Source of the DNA: Candidatus Phytoplasma melaleucae
GTDB taxonomy: Bacteria; Bacillota_I; Bacilli_A; Acholeplasmatales; Acholeplasmataceae
DNA length: 64,000 bases
Reading direction: 5' to 3'
Assembly (NCBI RefSeq): GCF_030588185.1
Contig: NZ_JAOSID010000002.1
Coordinates: forward strand, 30,292 to 94,291
Shown: piece by piece, positions 1 through 9,401 of the stretch
How positions within the stretch are numbered: position 1 is the first letter of the stretch
How the letters are laid out: each line of letters opens with the position of its first letter
Made by a program: the position numbers and the translations under genes
Notes under the pieces: generated by a model
Seen by the model: the letters and a program-made list of their open reading frames with translations, nothing else
What the model was told of the DNA's origin: nothing
Database searches by the model: none

Positions 1-1
1 T

Positions 2-196
2 GATTACCCAAAAATGAAAGATGAAGTTACTTTACAAACTACAAATATCATTGAACAAGCAATAAGTCAATTATCAAGTCAAACTTCTACAGATCGTGCT
101 TATGTCATAACAAATATTAAAAAAGTGGTAGATAGTATAGTTAAAGATGCAATTACTGATCTTTGGCCTTCAAAACTAACACCATCATCAAAATAA
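2..196 (+). CDS. 3' end of an unidentified gene (left-truncated)
   Basis: The reading frame is open from the first bases of the window to a TAA at 194-196, so this is the C-terminal ~64 residues of a gene that starts outside. An ATG at 14 is in frame, but no ribosome binding site is visible before it. The visible tail is hydrophilic and predicted helical, ending in a Pro/Ser/Lys-rich stretch (DLWPSKLTPSSK). I do not recognise the family. A strong hairpin terminator follows 37 bases later, which fits a genuine gene end. Confidence 0.5.
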   Translation, partial: DYPKMKDEVTLQTTNIIEQAISQLSSQTSTDRAYVITNIKKVVDSIVKDAITDLWPSKLTPSSK

Positions 197-233
197 TATT
201 ATTGTTACGAATGTTATATGCACAAAAAAAAAT

Positions 234-272
234 AAAAGCTACTTGCAATATAAATATTGCAAGTAGCTTTTT
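234..272. terminator. Bidirectional intrinsic terminator
   Basis: A perfect 17-bp stem (234-250 paired with 255-271) with a 4-base TAAA loop has an A-tract on the left and a T-tract on the right. It can end transcription of the plus-strand gene at 2-196 and of the convergent tldD-tldE operon. Confidence 0.85.
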
Positions 273-316
273 CTATGATTCAACAAAAATTTATAATATA
301 TTTCAAAATTTGATGC

Positions 317-1648
317 TTAATTCGGCATATCTCCTGCAATAGTCAAATTACCCACATAAACACTTGAACTACCGAATCCGGAAATACTAAATACGAAATC
401 ATCAGATATATCTTGAATATTTTGCAGAATATCAAAAAAATTACCTGATAACACTATCATTTTAACAGCAGTAGTTATTTCCCCTTTATTTATTTTAAAG
501 CCAGCAGCTTGGAGACTAAAATCACCACTAATGTCATTAACTCCCGCATGTAATCCTATTATAGAATTAATATAAACACCTTCTTGTATAACAGAGATCA
601 TGTCTTGAAAACTTTTATGCCCTTTTTGCAGATAACAGTTACTCATAGCAATAGTCCCATTAAAACAGTTACCAAGAGCTTCTTGGTGAAAAATATGAGC
701 AGTTTTTAAATTATGAATAAAATTATCAAACAAACCATTGGTAATAATATTTTTTGCTTGGCAAGCAACTCCTTCGTCGTCAAACGGATGTTGAAAAAAA
801 GCCTTCTCTGATAAAGGATCATCGATAATAGTAACTTTAGAAGAGGCTATTTTCATTTTTTGTTGTTTTTTTAATTTAGTCAAATTACGATAAGCATAAA
901 GCCCACTAAAAACATTTTGGAAACTACACAATAAATCTGCGAATACTTCATTAGCTAAAACTGTAGGATAAATACTAGATTTCAATGATCTGCCGTTAAT
1001 TTTCTTTTCTCCTAAAGTAATTATCTTTTGAGCATAATCAGAGAAATTAAAATCTTGAAATATTTTGACAGGAAAACGTTTATAAATTTCTTCTTTCTCC
1101 TGTCCTCTAGCAAAAATACACATAGCATCAATTATGGCATAACTATTTTTTTTTTGTAAATTTAACCCTTGAGAATTCACTAATATTTGTCGCGAAAAAA
1201 TCTCTGTATAGGAGATATCACTTTTACGAGAAAAATAACAACTGGCTAACAACTCCTGTTGTAATTTTAGTAATAAGTTTATTTTAAGATTTATATCTAT
1301 TTGAGAAAAATCAAAATTATTTTCTGAAATAATAGGGTATAGTTTAGAACCGCTAAAAATAATATCTATTTCCTTAAAACTCAAAATTTCTATTCTTTTT
1401 TTAAGAACATCTAAAATTGTATCTATCATTAGATCATTATGATTTTTTTCTAGATAAATAGATGCTTTTTTATTCTTGTATAATCCATTGATAATTATAG
1501 TTGAAAGGTCACTTTTGACCTGTTGATTCACCTTGCCATCTTCTGAAGTGATTTGTAATGAATTTTGTTCATTAACTATAAATTCTAAAGCATCAAACCC
1601 TTTTGCTTGGCTTTGTTCAAACCATTTGCAATAATTAATAAAACCCAT
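317..1648 (-). CDS. tldE: TldE/PmbA-family metalloprotease subunit
   Basis: 443 residues, the usual TldE/PmbA length. In the known TldD/TldE pair, TldE lacks the zinc motif and forms a heterodimer with TldD, making a protease that cuts small unfolded peptides in the cytoplasm. The C-terminal half has the family's Gly-rich region (GLHAGVNDISGDFSLQAAG) and the LSGN segment near residue 405. Its start overlaps the stop of the upstream tldD by one base (TAATG on the minus strand), so the two are translationally coupled. The operon ends at the bidirectional hairpin at 234-272. Confidence 0.9.
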   Translation of the reverse strand: MGFINYCKWFEQSQAKGFDALEFIVNEQNSLQITSEDGKVNQQVKSDLSTIIINGLYKNKKASIYLEKNHNDLMIDTILDVLKKRIEILSFKEIDIIFSGSKLYPIISENNFDFSQIDINLKINLLLKLQQELLASCYFSRKSDISYTEIFSRQILVNSQGLNLQKKNSYAIIDAMCIFARGQEKEEIYKRFPVKIFQDFNFSDYAQKIITLGEKKINGRSLKSSIYPTVLANEVFADLLCSFQNVFSGLYAYRNLTKLKKQQKMKIASSKVTIIDDPLSEKAFFQHPFDDEGVACQAKNIITNGLFDNFIHNLKTAHIFHQEALGNCFNGTIAMSNCYLQKGHKSFQDMISVIQEGVYINSIIGLHAGVNDISGDFSLQAAGFKINKGEITTAVKMIVLSGNFFDILQNIQDISDDFVFSISGFGSSSVYVGNLTIAGDMPN

Positions 1649-3033
1649 TATTCTTTCTTACTCCCTCCTACAATCATTTCTGTAACTCTAATAGTTGGTT
1701 GTCCTAAATCTACTGGAACATATCCTGAAATAGAACCACAATATCCCTGTGTAAAACATAAATCATTAGCTACACGATCAATTTTTAATAAAACATCTTG
1801 CCCTTTACCTATTAACATCATGCCTTTAACAGGAATAGTTAATTTACCGTTTTCAATTAAATATCCAGAATTAACCATAAAATTGAATTCTCCTGTATTT
1901 GTATCAACAGTTCCTCCACCTAAAGTTTTAGCATAAAGCCCATAAGAAGTATCTCTGATAATTTGTTCAGGTGTATCATCCCCTGCCGCAATATAAGTAG
2001 AACTCATTCTTGAAGTAGGTGAATACTTATAAGATTGCCTTCTACCAGAACCTGTTACCTTCATATTTAATTTACGACTATTACGAAAATCAACTAAATA
2101 ATTTTCCAAAATACCTTTTCGGATTAAAGTATTTTTTTGAGTTGGCGTCCCTTCATCGTCAAAATTAAGTTTGCCCCAAAAACCAGAAATAGTACCATCA
2201 TCGTAAGCACTCACAACTTCAGAAGCAATTTTATGATTGATTTTATTGCAAAAAGGAGATAAATTTCTTGCAATAGCTGTAGCTTCCAAAGAATGTCCAC
2301 AAGCTTCATGAAAAATAACTCCCCCTGAACCATTGTTTATGATAACTGGCATAATTTGCGGTTTTAATTTTTCTGCTAATAAAAGCTTAACAGCTTGCAA
2401 AGCTACCTGTTTCGATTCTTTTTCCGTATCAATAATATCAAAGAATTCTAACCCCATTGAACGACCAAAACTTTGCGTAAATTCTTGCATAATACCATTG
2501 TCCTGAGCTACTGCTGTTAAACTTAATCTAATATAAGGACGAAAATCATTTTGATAAAGTCCTTTAGAATTAGCAATCAATATCTTTTGTTCTTTTTCTT
2601 CTAAATTAACTATAGTTTGAATGATTTTAGAATCCGTCATTTTCATTGTTTGAGATAAAAGTAACATTTTATTAACTTTTTCCTCTAAACTTAAACATTC
2701 AAATGATTTGGCTAAATTATGAGGAATCATTTTTGAATCATTCAAAGGCATCGCAGAAATCATTTGTTTATCGCAAAAGAATTTTTTCTGTTTCATAATC
2801 AAATCTAAAATATTCTTGTAATTAACTTTATTCGTATAAATATAAATTTCATTTGTATGTTTTAATAAACGAATACCCACTCCGTAAATATAACTATTAG
2901 AAGAAAAAACCACTTCTTGATCAATTACTTTATAAACATAACTCACGCTATCTTCAAAAAAAAACTCTGCAAAATCAATACCAGCATCTAAAGAACACGT
3001 TAAAAGATCTTGAATTTCTTTTTTACTTAACAT
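1648..3033 (-). CDS. tldD: TldD-family zinc metalloprotease
   Basis: 461 residues. The diagnostic HExxxH zinc motif is present as HEACGHSLEA near residues 239-244, followed by the conserved Gly-rich C-terminal part. TldD supplies the catalytic metal site of the TldD/TldE protease. The start is supported by an AGGAG sequence shortly upstream of the ATG. It is cotranscribed with tldE by a one-base overlap. Retention in a reduced genome suggests a role in peptide turnover; the substrate cannot be inferred here. Confidence 0.93.
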   Translation of the reverse strand: MLSKKEIQDLLTCSLDAGIDFAEFFFEDSVSYVYKVIDQEVVFSSNSYIYGVGIRLLKHTNEIYIYTNKVNYKNILDLIMKQKKFFCDKQMISAMPLNDSKMIPHNLAKSFECLSLEEKVNKMLLLSQTMKMTDSKIIQTIVNLEEKEQKILIANSKGLYQNDFRPYIRLSLTAVAQDNGIMQEFTQSFGRSMGLEFFDIIDTEKESKQVALQAVKLLLAEKLKPQIMPVIINNGSGGVIFHEACGHSLEATAIARNLSPFCNKINHKIASEVVSAYDDGTISGFWGKLNFDDEGTPTQKNTLIRKGILENYLVDFRNSRKLNMKVTGSGRRQSYKYSPTSRMSSTYIAAGDDTPEQIIRDTSYGLYAKTLGGGTVDTNTGEFNFMVNSGYLIENGKLTIPVKGMMLIGKGQDVLLKIDRVANDLCFTQGYCGSISGYVPVDLGQPTIRVTEMIVGGSKKE

Positions 3034-3118
3034 TGCCTTCTCCTGTTTAAAACAATCTATTTATATTAGAAATTATTTTAATTCATGAACAAAAATATTT
3101 TTTGTCAAAAAATATAAA

Positions 3119-3156
3119 CAAAAAATACCACTATATATACTTACTTGTATAGTGGT
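3119..3156 (-). terminator. Intrinsic terminator of the P-type ATPase gene
   Basis: On the minus strand a 9-bp stem (3127-3135 with 3148-3156; ACCACTATA arms) is followed by a T-rich run. It lies 85 bases after the stop of the P-type ATPase gene and before tldD. Confidence 0.7.
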
Positions 3157-3240
3157 TATAAAACATGTTATAAGAAATAAAAAAATTACAAACCAAAAAC
3201 TCTTATATGAATTAGGGTTTATATATGGTAAATTATTCAA

Positions 3241-5262
3241 TTAATCTTTTATTTGAAAAATTCTTAAACTGTTAAAAAGAACTAAAATAGTGCTTATTTC
3301 ATGTAAAAAAACAGCCCAAGGCAAAAAAATACTAGTTACAAAATTAGCTAAAGACAAGATTGTTATAATTAAAATAGCAAAAATAATATTTTGCCATATT
3401 ATTTTATTCAACTTTAACGCTACTTTATGAGCAAGAATAATGCGTTTTAAATTATTTTTAATTAAAATAATATCGGCAATGTCAATAGTAAAATCAGTTC
3501 CTTCTTGCATGGCTATACCGACATCTGCGCTTGCTAAAGCGGGCGCATCGTTTATGCCATCTCCTACCATTGCAATAATAGGGTAATTTTCTTTCATTTC
3601 TTTAATTTTTAATGATTTTTCTTCAGGTAAACATTCGGAAAAAATATAATCAATATTTAAGTATTTAGATACCGCATAAGCAGTTTTCTGATTATCGCCT
3701 GTTAACATAATTGTTTTAATTTTTTTTTGGCTAAAATAATTAATAGTTTCTTGCGCTTCTAATCGCAAAACATCTAATATAGCCATCACTATTACAATTT
3801 GATTATTACAACTAAAACAAAGCACTGTATAACCATTTTCTAAAAATTTTCCTGCTTTTTCTACCATCTCTTCAGGTATTATTTCTGATAAATGATTTTT
3901 AAAAATGCTATATTTAGCTATTCTGTAATTATCATTATTATATGTAGCTTCAATTCCTATTCCTATCAAATTATTGACATAAAAATCATTTACATCTAGC
4001 TCAGATATAACTGAAAACCGATTTTTAAGATATTTTTTAATAGTAAATGCTAAAGGATGATTAGATTTTTGTTCCATTTGGTATAAAATTTTTAAGTACT
4101 CTAATTTTTGCTCATTTGATATTTTAGAATAAAAATAAACTTCTTTCACTAAAGGCCTTCCGCTTGTTAAAGTGCCTGTTTTATCAAAAACAATAGCATC
4201 AATATGAGCTAAATGGCTCAAAGAATTACCACTTTTCAATAAAATGCCATTTTTAGCCAAATAAGAAATAGCAGTAAAAGTAGCTGGCACATCAGCAACT
4301 GCTAAAGCGCAAGGAGAAGCAACAGTTAAAAAAACTATACTTTTATAAAAAACGTCATTAAAACGAAAGTAAACGACCCCGTTGACTAAATTAATAAGTT
4401 GGCTTATTAATACAAATAGTATAGAAACAAAAATCACAATTTTAACATATAAAGGTTCTATTCTTTTAATCAAAGTTGCTTTCTTAGAAATATTTTTTTT
4501 AATATTGTAGGATAATTCAATAATTCTATGAAAAATATTTTGTTGAGAAGTAGCTGTAATCTCAATAATTAGAGTATTATGCCTATTAATATTACTGCCA
4601 AAAACTTTGTCTCCTACTTTTTTATCTACAGGAATACTTTCACCTGTGATACTAGATTCATCAACAAAAGAAGAACCAGATACAACAATACCATCTGATG
4701 GAATTTTATCTCCGCCTAAAACTACAACTTTATCTCCTATTTTTAATTGTTCTACTTCTATTAATTGAAAATCACCATTAGTTTGTAACAAACGTGCTTG
4801 AGTAGGAGCTATTTTTAAAAGATTTTTAATCTCACTTTGACTTTTTCTTTCAATATATTCTTCCAAAAAGTTAGCAATAGCAAAAATAATGATCAAAAAA
4901 ATAGCTTCATTAAAATTTTCTAAAAAAACAGCTCCAAAAGCGCCTAAAGTCATCAAAACATGAACGTTAGGAGTAAATTTTTTATTTTTTTTCGTTAATT
5001 GGTAAGTGTCTATAAAACCTTCTAAAATAACTTTATATCCTATAAAAACCAAAATAACTAATGTAATACCACGATTAAAAAATAATTCCTTCTTTTTATC
5101 AAACTCAAATAACTTAAATACTGAAATAGGAATAAAAATAAAAAAATAAAAACATAAACCTAAAACAAAAAAAAACAAACATCTCCTATTGCTTTTATCC
5201 AAATTCCTACAACAATTTAAGAAATTTTGATCGTTTTTGTTATTATTAATCATATTATTCAA
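3241..5262 (-). CDS. P1B-type heavy-metal translocating ATPase
   Basis: 673 residues. P-type ATPase landmarks are in order: TGES actuator motif (~205), SPCALA transmembrane metal motif (~314), phosphorylation site DKTGTLTSG (~359), MLTGDNQ (~518) and GDGINDAPALASADVG (~566). A last membrane segment follows with HEISTILVLFNSLR (~653). There is no N-terminal metal-binding domain with CxxC. SPC instead of CPC together with HExST in the last helix resembles the P1B-4 subgroup, known for Co/Zn/Fe efflux, so I infer a divalent metal exporter. The TTG start at 5262 has GAGGT 8 bases upstream; an ATG at 5253 is the alternative. The start overlaps the stop of the small ORF at 5259-5378, implying one transcript. 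Confidence 0.93.
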   Translation of the reverse strand: MNNMINNNKNDQNFLNCCRNLDKSNRRCLFFFVLGLCFYFFIFIPISVFKLFEFDKKKELFFNRGITLVILVFIGYKVILEGFIDTYQLTKKNKKFTPNVHVLMTLGAFGAVFLENFNEAIFLIIIFAIANFLEEYIERKSQSEIKNLLKIAPTQARLLQTNGDFQLIEVEQLKIGDKVVVLGGDKIPSDGIVVSGSSFVDESSITGESIPVDKKVGDKVFGSNINRHNTLIIEITATSQQNIFHRIIELSYNIKKNISKKATLIKRIEPLYVKIVIFVSILFVLISQLINLVNGVVYFRFNDVFYKSIVFLTVASPCALAVADVPATFTAISYLAKNGILLKSGNSLSHLAHIDAIVFDKTGTLTSGRPLVKEVYFYSKISNEQKLEYLKILYQMEQKSNHPLAFTIKKYLKNRFSVISELDVNDFYVNNLIGIGIEATYNNDNYRIAKYSIFKNHLSEIIPEEMVEKAGKFLENGYTVLCFSCNNQIVIVMAILDVLRLEAQETINYFSQKKIKTIMLTGDNQKTAYAVSKYLNIDYIFSECLPEEKSLKIKEMKENYPIIAMVGDGINDAPALASADVGIAMQEGTDFTIDIADIILIKNNLKRIILAHKVALKLNKIIWQNIIFAILIITILSLANFVTSIFLPWAVFLHEISTILVLFNSLRIFQIKD

Positions 5263-5378
5263 CGCACTTTACCTCGACAGCGACATGACACTTGCTCTCT
5301 TGCAAATATACGGCATTTATATTCCAGATATTTACCTATTGCTCCAATCATAATTAAAAACACTACTACTGTAAACAT
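5259..5378 (-). CDS. Small membrane protein with Cys-rich tail (39 aa), coupled to the metal ATPase
   Basis: The minus-strand frame runs ATG (5378) to TGA (5261-5259) and encodes 39 residues. It has one hydrophobic N-terminal segment (about residues 2-16), then a basic tail with three cysteines (KCRIF ... SCRCRGKVR). The TGA shares bases with the TTG start of the P-type ATPase, so the two would be translated together. A short anchor with a cytoplasmic Cys pair recalls the small Cys-rich proteins found beside FeoB iron transporters, which suggests metal hand-over; that is inference only. No clear Shine-Dalgarno is seen before the ATG, and a TATAAT lies directly upstream of it. It could also be a chance ORF. 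Confidence 0.5.
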   Translation of the reverse strand: MFTVVVFLIMIGAIGKYLEYKCRIFAREQVSCRCRGKVR

Positions 5379-5408
5379 ATTATACAAGGTCTTTTAATTA
5401 TATTTGAT

Positions 5409-5726
5409 TTAGATATCTCTTTCAACTTCGTCATGTTCTTCTTTGTTTTTTGTATCAAGTTCTGTTTGATAAGATTTAAGAATTTCCTCTTCAATCATTT
5501 TTCTTGTTTTTTGATTAATTGGATGAGCAATATCCATAAATCCTTCCCCATTTTTTTTAGGCACACTAGGAAATGCAATAAAATCGCCTCTTTCACCACA
5601 AATAATTTTAACACCGTGAACTGCAAAATCATTATCAAAAAATATAGTACAAATAGCTTGTAATCTATTTCTCTTTTCCTTATCTTTTTTATTTATTAAT
5701 TTTACATTAACACCGGTAACTTTCAT
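5409..5726 (-). CDS. spoVG: SpoVG family RNA/DNA-binding regulator
   Basis: 105 residues, full length for the family. The conserved SpoVG core is clear: the N-terminal MKVTGVNVKL strand, the AVHGVKII segment, and a C-terminal AHPINQKTR helix. In Bacillus and Staphylococcus, SpoVG is a small nucleic-acid-binding regulator; in a non-sporulating mollicute the targets are unknown. An AGGTAGGTAG sequence just before the ATG is a plausible ribosome binding site. It lies 31 bases upstream of the small Cys-rich ORF on the same strand. Confidence 0.93.
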   Translation of the reverse strand: MKVTGVNVKLINKKDKEKRNRLQAICTIFFDNDFAVHGVKIICGERGDFIAFPSVPKKNGEGFMDIAHPINQKTRKMIEEEILKSYQTELDTKNKEEHDEVERDI

Positions 5727-5963
5727 CTTATATCTACCTACCTATTATTATTCTACATTTGCGTTATATATATCATGATATGATATGTACTTTAGATCTT
5801 TAGATTAACAAACCTTAACCTAACGAATATTTTAGCACAATTTATTTACATAAGTATACTTTTATTGTCATTTTATCATTAATTAGTTAATTAGTTAATA
5901 AATGATTTTATTATTCCCCATATTTAAGGTTAATATATTTTACTTAAATGTACTTTCTTTTGT

Positions 5964-6779
5964 TTATAAATTAAAAAAATTAAAAAATAATAATGATATT
6001 TTTTTAAATTGTTGAATATTAATTTGCTCAGCTCTTATATGAGGAGAAATTTGATATTCTGTAAAAAATTTTAAAAGTTGTATTTTAGGTACCCCAAAAC
6101 AATGATTTAAATTATTAATCAGTTTTTTTCTTTTTTGATAGAAAGCAATTTTGACAAATTTATAAAACTTATTTATCATAAAATCTTTTTCTTCTGTGTT
6201 GAAAGGTATCTTATCAAATTTTAAAACCATTCCATCTACTTTCGGTTTAGGAGAAAATCTAGTATTTTTAACTACTTTAATTTTATGAACGAAACATAAA
6301 GATTGGCAAATAACACTTAGAGCATTATAATTTTTACACTTAAATGATGATAATATACGTAAAGCTACTTCCTTTTGTAACATAATAGTAAACGTTTTAA
6401 CTCTTGGTAAAAATAAAATTTTCCATAAAACAGGTGATACAATATAATAAGGCAAATTCCCCATTACAACTACTTCTTCTTCACAAAAATAATCATAAAA
6501 ATCTTTTTCTAAATTGCGCTTTAAAAAATCATCATAGATAATGTGAACATCAAATCGAGAACCAAAAACTAAAAAAGGCTTCAAAGTAATATCTATTTCA
6601 TAAGCTAAAACTTTTTTAGCTTTTAAAATGATAAATTTTGTTAAAGCTCCTTTGCCTGGGCCAATTTCGATAACATTTTTATTACTTATATTAGCTTTTT
6701 CAACAATAAACTCTGATAATTTATTATCAGTCAAAAAATTCTGACCATATTTTCTTTTAAACGTATATTTATTTAGCAT
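5964..6779 (-). CDS. rsmA: 16S rRNA (adenine1518/1519-N6)-dimethyltransferase
   Basis: 271 residues, typical for RsmA/KsgA. It has the N-terminal KRKYGQNFL segment, the SAM-binding VIEIGPGKGALT (residues ~38-50) and the catalytic NLPYY motif near 106. It dimethylates two adenines near the 3' end of 16S rRNA during 30S assembly. It starts 9 bases after the stop of the HD-domain gene, so the two probably share a transcript. No strong Shine-Dalgarno is visible, consistent with translational coupling. Confidence 0.95.
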   Translation of the reverse strand: MLNKYTFKRKYGQNFLTDNKLSEFIVEKANISNKNVIEIGPGKGALTKFIILKAKKVLAYEIDITLKPFLVFGSRFDVHIIYDDFLKRNLEKDFYDYFCEEEVVVMGNLPYYIVSPVLWKILFLPRVKTFTIMLQKEVALRILSSFKCKNYNALSVICQSLCFVHKIKVVKNTRFSPKPKVDGMVLKFDKIPFNTEEKDFMINKFYKFVKIAFYQKRKKLINNLNHCFGVPKIQLLKFFTEYQISPHIRAEQINIQQFKKISLLFFNFFNL

Positions 6780-6788
6780 GTGTTTAAT

Positions 6789-8090
6789 TTAATATTCCCG
6801 AAAATAAAAAAAATTTTGTTCTCCCTTATGAAGATGTAAACTCATTAAAGTTCTCAAAATTAACGATTCTTTACTTAGAGATTGTACTTTAAATCCCGTA
6901 GACGAATAAGATAAAACTAGAATCTGTTCCAAAACATTGTTTTTGTTCTCATAGTAAGCATCTCGTGCGATACTATCATTATAGTATGAAGTATAATAAT
7001 CAACGTTAATGCCATAAAAATTTTTAATTTTATTTATAATTTTGTGGTTTAAAAAATTATTTTCTATACATTTCCAAATACGACGATTAAGAAAATCTTT
7101 ACAAAGACTAGATAAAACCGAATCATCACTATTTTGAAAATAGATAATTAAACTGTTTATATAAAAATCATCCATTCGCATATAAGTATTTAAATTATAT
7201 TTGTCATATAAGAATTCCTTTAAAGGCCAAATGATATCGGTATTAAAACAATAATTTTTTTTCACTAAAAATATTAATCTTGCAAAAATCTTTTCTAAAA
7301 CAATTGAAAATGCTATAATTTTCGTATGACAATACACTTGGCGATACATATGATAACGGTTAATTAAATAATTTTCGATACTAGAAATTCCACTTTTTCT
7401 AAAAACAATCCTCGGTTCTTGTCCTTGTGTTTCTATATCCATAATTCTTATCAATCTGTCTGAATCAATGTGTCCATAACTAACACCTGTAAAAAAAGAA
7501 TCTCTTTTTAAGTAATCTAAACGATCGAAATCTAATTGACTTGCTAAAAGTTGTTTAATCAATTGGAATTTACCATTCTGTTCTTTTCGAATAACTGAAG
7601 CTACGTCTTTTTTAAAATCATTATCTATTTTATCTAATATAGAAGTAATTTCTGGATCATGCATTATAATTTGAACACTTTTGTCTTCATGCTTAGTATT
7701 AAAAATGCGCTCAAATACATGTGAATAAGACCCATGTCCTACATCGTGCAACAAAGCAGAAACTAAGAGAATTAATTCGTCTCTAAAAGAAAAAACCATT
7801 GCCTTTGCAAGCTGAAAACGATTATTTTCTAAAAATCTTCTAGCTAACTCATAGACCCCTAAACTATGAGTAAACCGCGAATGTTCAGCCCCAGGAAAAA
7901 CAATATTAACACACCCTAATTGCCTAATTCTTCTTAATCTCTGAAAAAAACTAGTATTAATTAGTTCCTCTAAAAAAACATAATCAAAGAAAATATAACC
8001 ATATATCGGATCTCTAAAAACTTCTGATTTGGCAAATTTTATTATTTCTTTGAAAGAATTTCTACACATTAATTTGCAAACTCTTTCCAT
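6789..8090 (-). CDS. HD-domain phosphohydrolase (SAMHD1/YwfO-like dNTPase family)
   Basis: 433 residues. The HD metal ligands are visible as HSRFTHSLGVYELA (~67-80), LLHDVGHGSYSH (~113-124) and a downstream SQLDFDRLDYLKRD. This pattern belongs to the dGTPase/SAMHD1-like HD family, whose Bacillus member YwfO hydrolyses nucleoside triphosphates. I infer a nucleotide-pool function; the substrate is not determined. The start is uncertain: the ATG at 8090 has little Shine-Dalgarno, while the in-frame ATG at 8069 (MCRNSF) has a GGAAAGAG upstream. It precedes rsmA by 9 bases. Confidence 0.9.
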   Translation of the reverse strand: MERVCKLMCRNSFKEIIKFAKSEVFRDPIYGYIFFDYVFLEELINTSFFQRLRRIRQLGCVNIVFPGAEHSRFTHSLGVYELARRFLENNRFQLAKAMVFSFRDELILLVSALLHDVGHGSYSHVFERIFNTKHEDKSVQIIMHDPEITSILDKIDNDFKKDVASVIRKEQNGKFQLIKQLLASQLDFDRLDYLKRDSFFTGVSYGHIDSDRLIRIMDIETQGQEPRIVFRKSGISSIENYLINRYHMYRQVYCHTKIIAFSIVLEKIFARLIFLVKKNYCFNTDIIWPLKEFLYDKYNLNTYMRMDDFYINSLIIYFQNSDDSVLSSLCKDFLNRRIWKCIENNFLNHKIINKIKNFYGINVDYYTSYYNDSIARDAYYENKNNVLEQILVLSYSSTGFKVQSLSKESLILRTLMSLHLHKGEQNFFYFREY

Positions 8091-8389
8091 TTCTTATTAA
8101 TTTATGTATTAACTTTAATGTATTGAACAACAAACTACAAAAATTTGTATGCGTATGACATTGTTGCATATCAACTATTTCTGCTAATAAAATCTTTAAA
8201 TGAAAACCAACTACTAAAAACATTTAAAATTAAATTGATCTCAGATTTTTATTTATTTCAATAATAATTGAAAACATAACCTCATCAACAAAATATGAAA
8301 AAAATAAGGAAAACATAAGAAAATAAATGATATTTATGATATAGTGATTTCAATATATAATGTGTAAAATAATCAAAAAATTGAAGAAA

Positions 8390-9019
8390 TTAAATTAAGT
8401 CTAACAAATCACCATTTTGAAGCAAAAAAGCATTAGCATCATCAGTATCTAAATGCAGTTCTAAGCGAAAATTTTTATGAACACGACACATAACTTGTTG
8501 TAAAATGCCTGATTTAATGCCATTTACTTTAACACTCACTATTTGTTTGTCTACTACGCCAAACTCTTCAGCTTCTTCAGGTGAAAAATGTATATGTCTA
8601 CTAGCTATAATAACCCCTTCTGATATTTTTACTTGCCCCTTAGGGCCTAATAAAGTAGCACCGCTAGAATTTTTAATATCACCCGACTCTCTTAGCGGAG
8701 CTTTAAATTTCAATTTAATATTATCGTTTTGACTAATTTCTACTTGGTCAAAAGGCCTCACAGGACCAACTACACGTACATCCTTCAAAACTATTCCTTC
8801 AGAACTGATAATATCTATTTTTTCTTGTGCTGCAAATTCGCCTACCTGTTTCAAAACCTTCAACAAAGTTAACTTATAATTTTTAACGCCAAATAAAATA
8901 TCCAAAGTTTTTTGAGAAAGATGAACATGCCTATTAGAAATTCCTAAAGGGATTTTTTTACATGTTTTTTTAGAACATCTCTGAAAGATTCTACTAACTA
9001 TCCGTTTAATTGAAAACAT
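8390..9019 (-). CDS. pduL: Phosphate acyltransferase, PduL type
   Basis: 209 residues. Two PduL domains each carry the His signature: SNRHVHLS (~27-34) and ASRHIHFSPEEAEEF (~138-152). PduL swaps CoA and phosphate on acyl groups. In phytoplasmas, which lack a standard Pta, it is thought to feed acetate kinase for ATP production; that pathway role is inferred here. The N-terminus has ~25 extra basic residues (IVSRIFQRCSKKTCKK), which could be a targeting remnant or an upstream start. AAAGGAG stands 7 bases before the ATG, supporting the start. Nothing recognisable lies in the 299 bases before the HD gene. Confidence 0.92.
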   Translation of the reverse strand: MFSIKRIVSRIFQRCSKKTCKKIPLGISNRHVHLSQKTLDILFGVKNYKLTLLKVLKQVGEFAAQEKIDIISSEGIVLKDVRVVGPVRPFDQVEISQNDNIKLKFKAPLRESGDIKNSSGATLLGPKGQVKISEGVIIASRHIHFSPEEAEEFGVVDKQIVSVKVNGIKSGILQQVMCRVHKNFRLELHLDTDDANAFLLQNGDLLDLI

Positions 9020-9274
9020 AATTATCTCCTTTAATATTATTCAAGAGCACATTGCCAAATGAGTCTTTTCTAATTTATACAATTGTATTATAACAATAAA
9101 TTTTGGTTAGTTACCTCAAATAATGATAATTAATCTTAAAATTAAAAAATAAAAAGTAGAACAAGCATTTCGTCCCTTTTGAAAAACCACAATGAAGACT
9201 ATTTAAAAAATATTTAATAGTCTGAATCTGATATTGAGAAGCAGCCAAAAAGCCAAACAATTGGTTAATAAATT

Positions 9275-9283
9275 TGCTATAAT
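9275..9283 (+). promoter_or_regulatory. Extended -10 promoter upstream of ychF
   Basis: TGC directly precedes TATAAT (9278-9283), an extended -10 element, about 120 bases before the ychF start. No good -35 hexamer is found at 16-18 bases, as expected for this class. The rest of 9020-9401 shows no gene I can support. Confidence 0.5.
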
Positions 9284-9401
9284 TAAAATTATAAAACATT
9301 TGGATTTTTCTGTTTGGAAAAGGTTAATAGGGGCATTAAGCCAAAAACAATATAAAAAATCTTTATGCTTTTAAAAATTAGTAGTTCAGGTAAATATAAA
9401 A

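Noticed and set aside
9111..9299. 62-codon minus-strand frame upstream of ychF
   Set aside because: Low-complexity Phe/Tyr/Leu sequence, no ribosome binding site, and it overlaps the ychF promoter.
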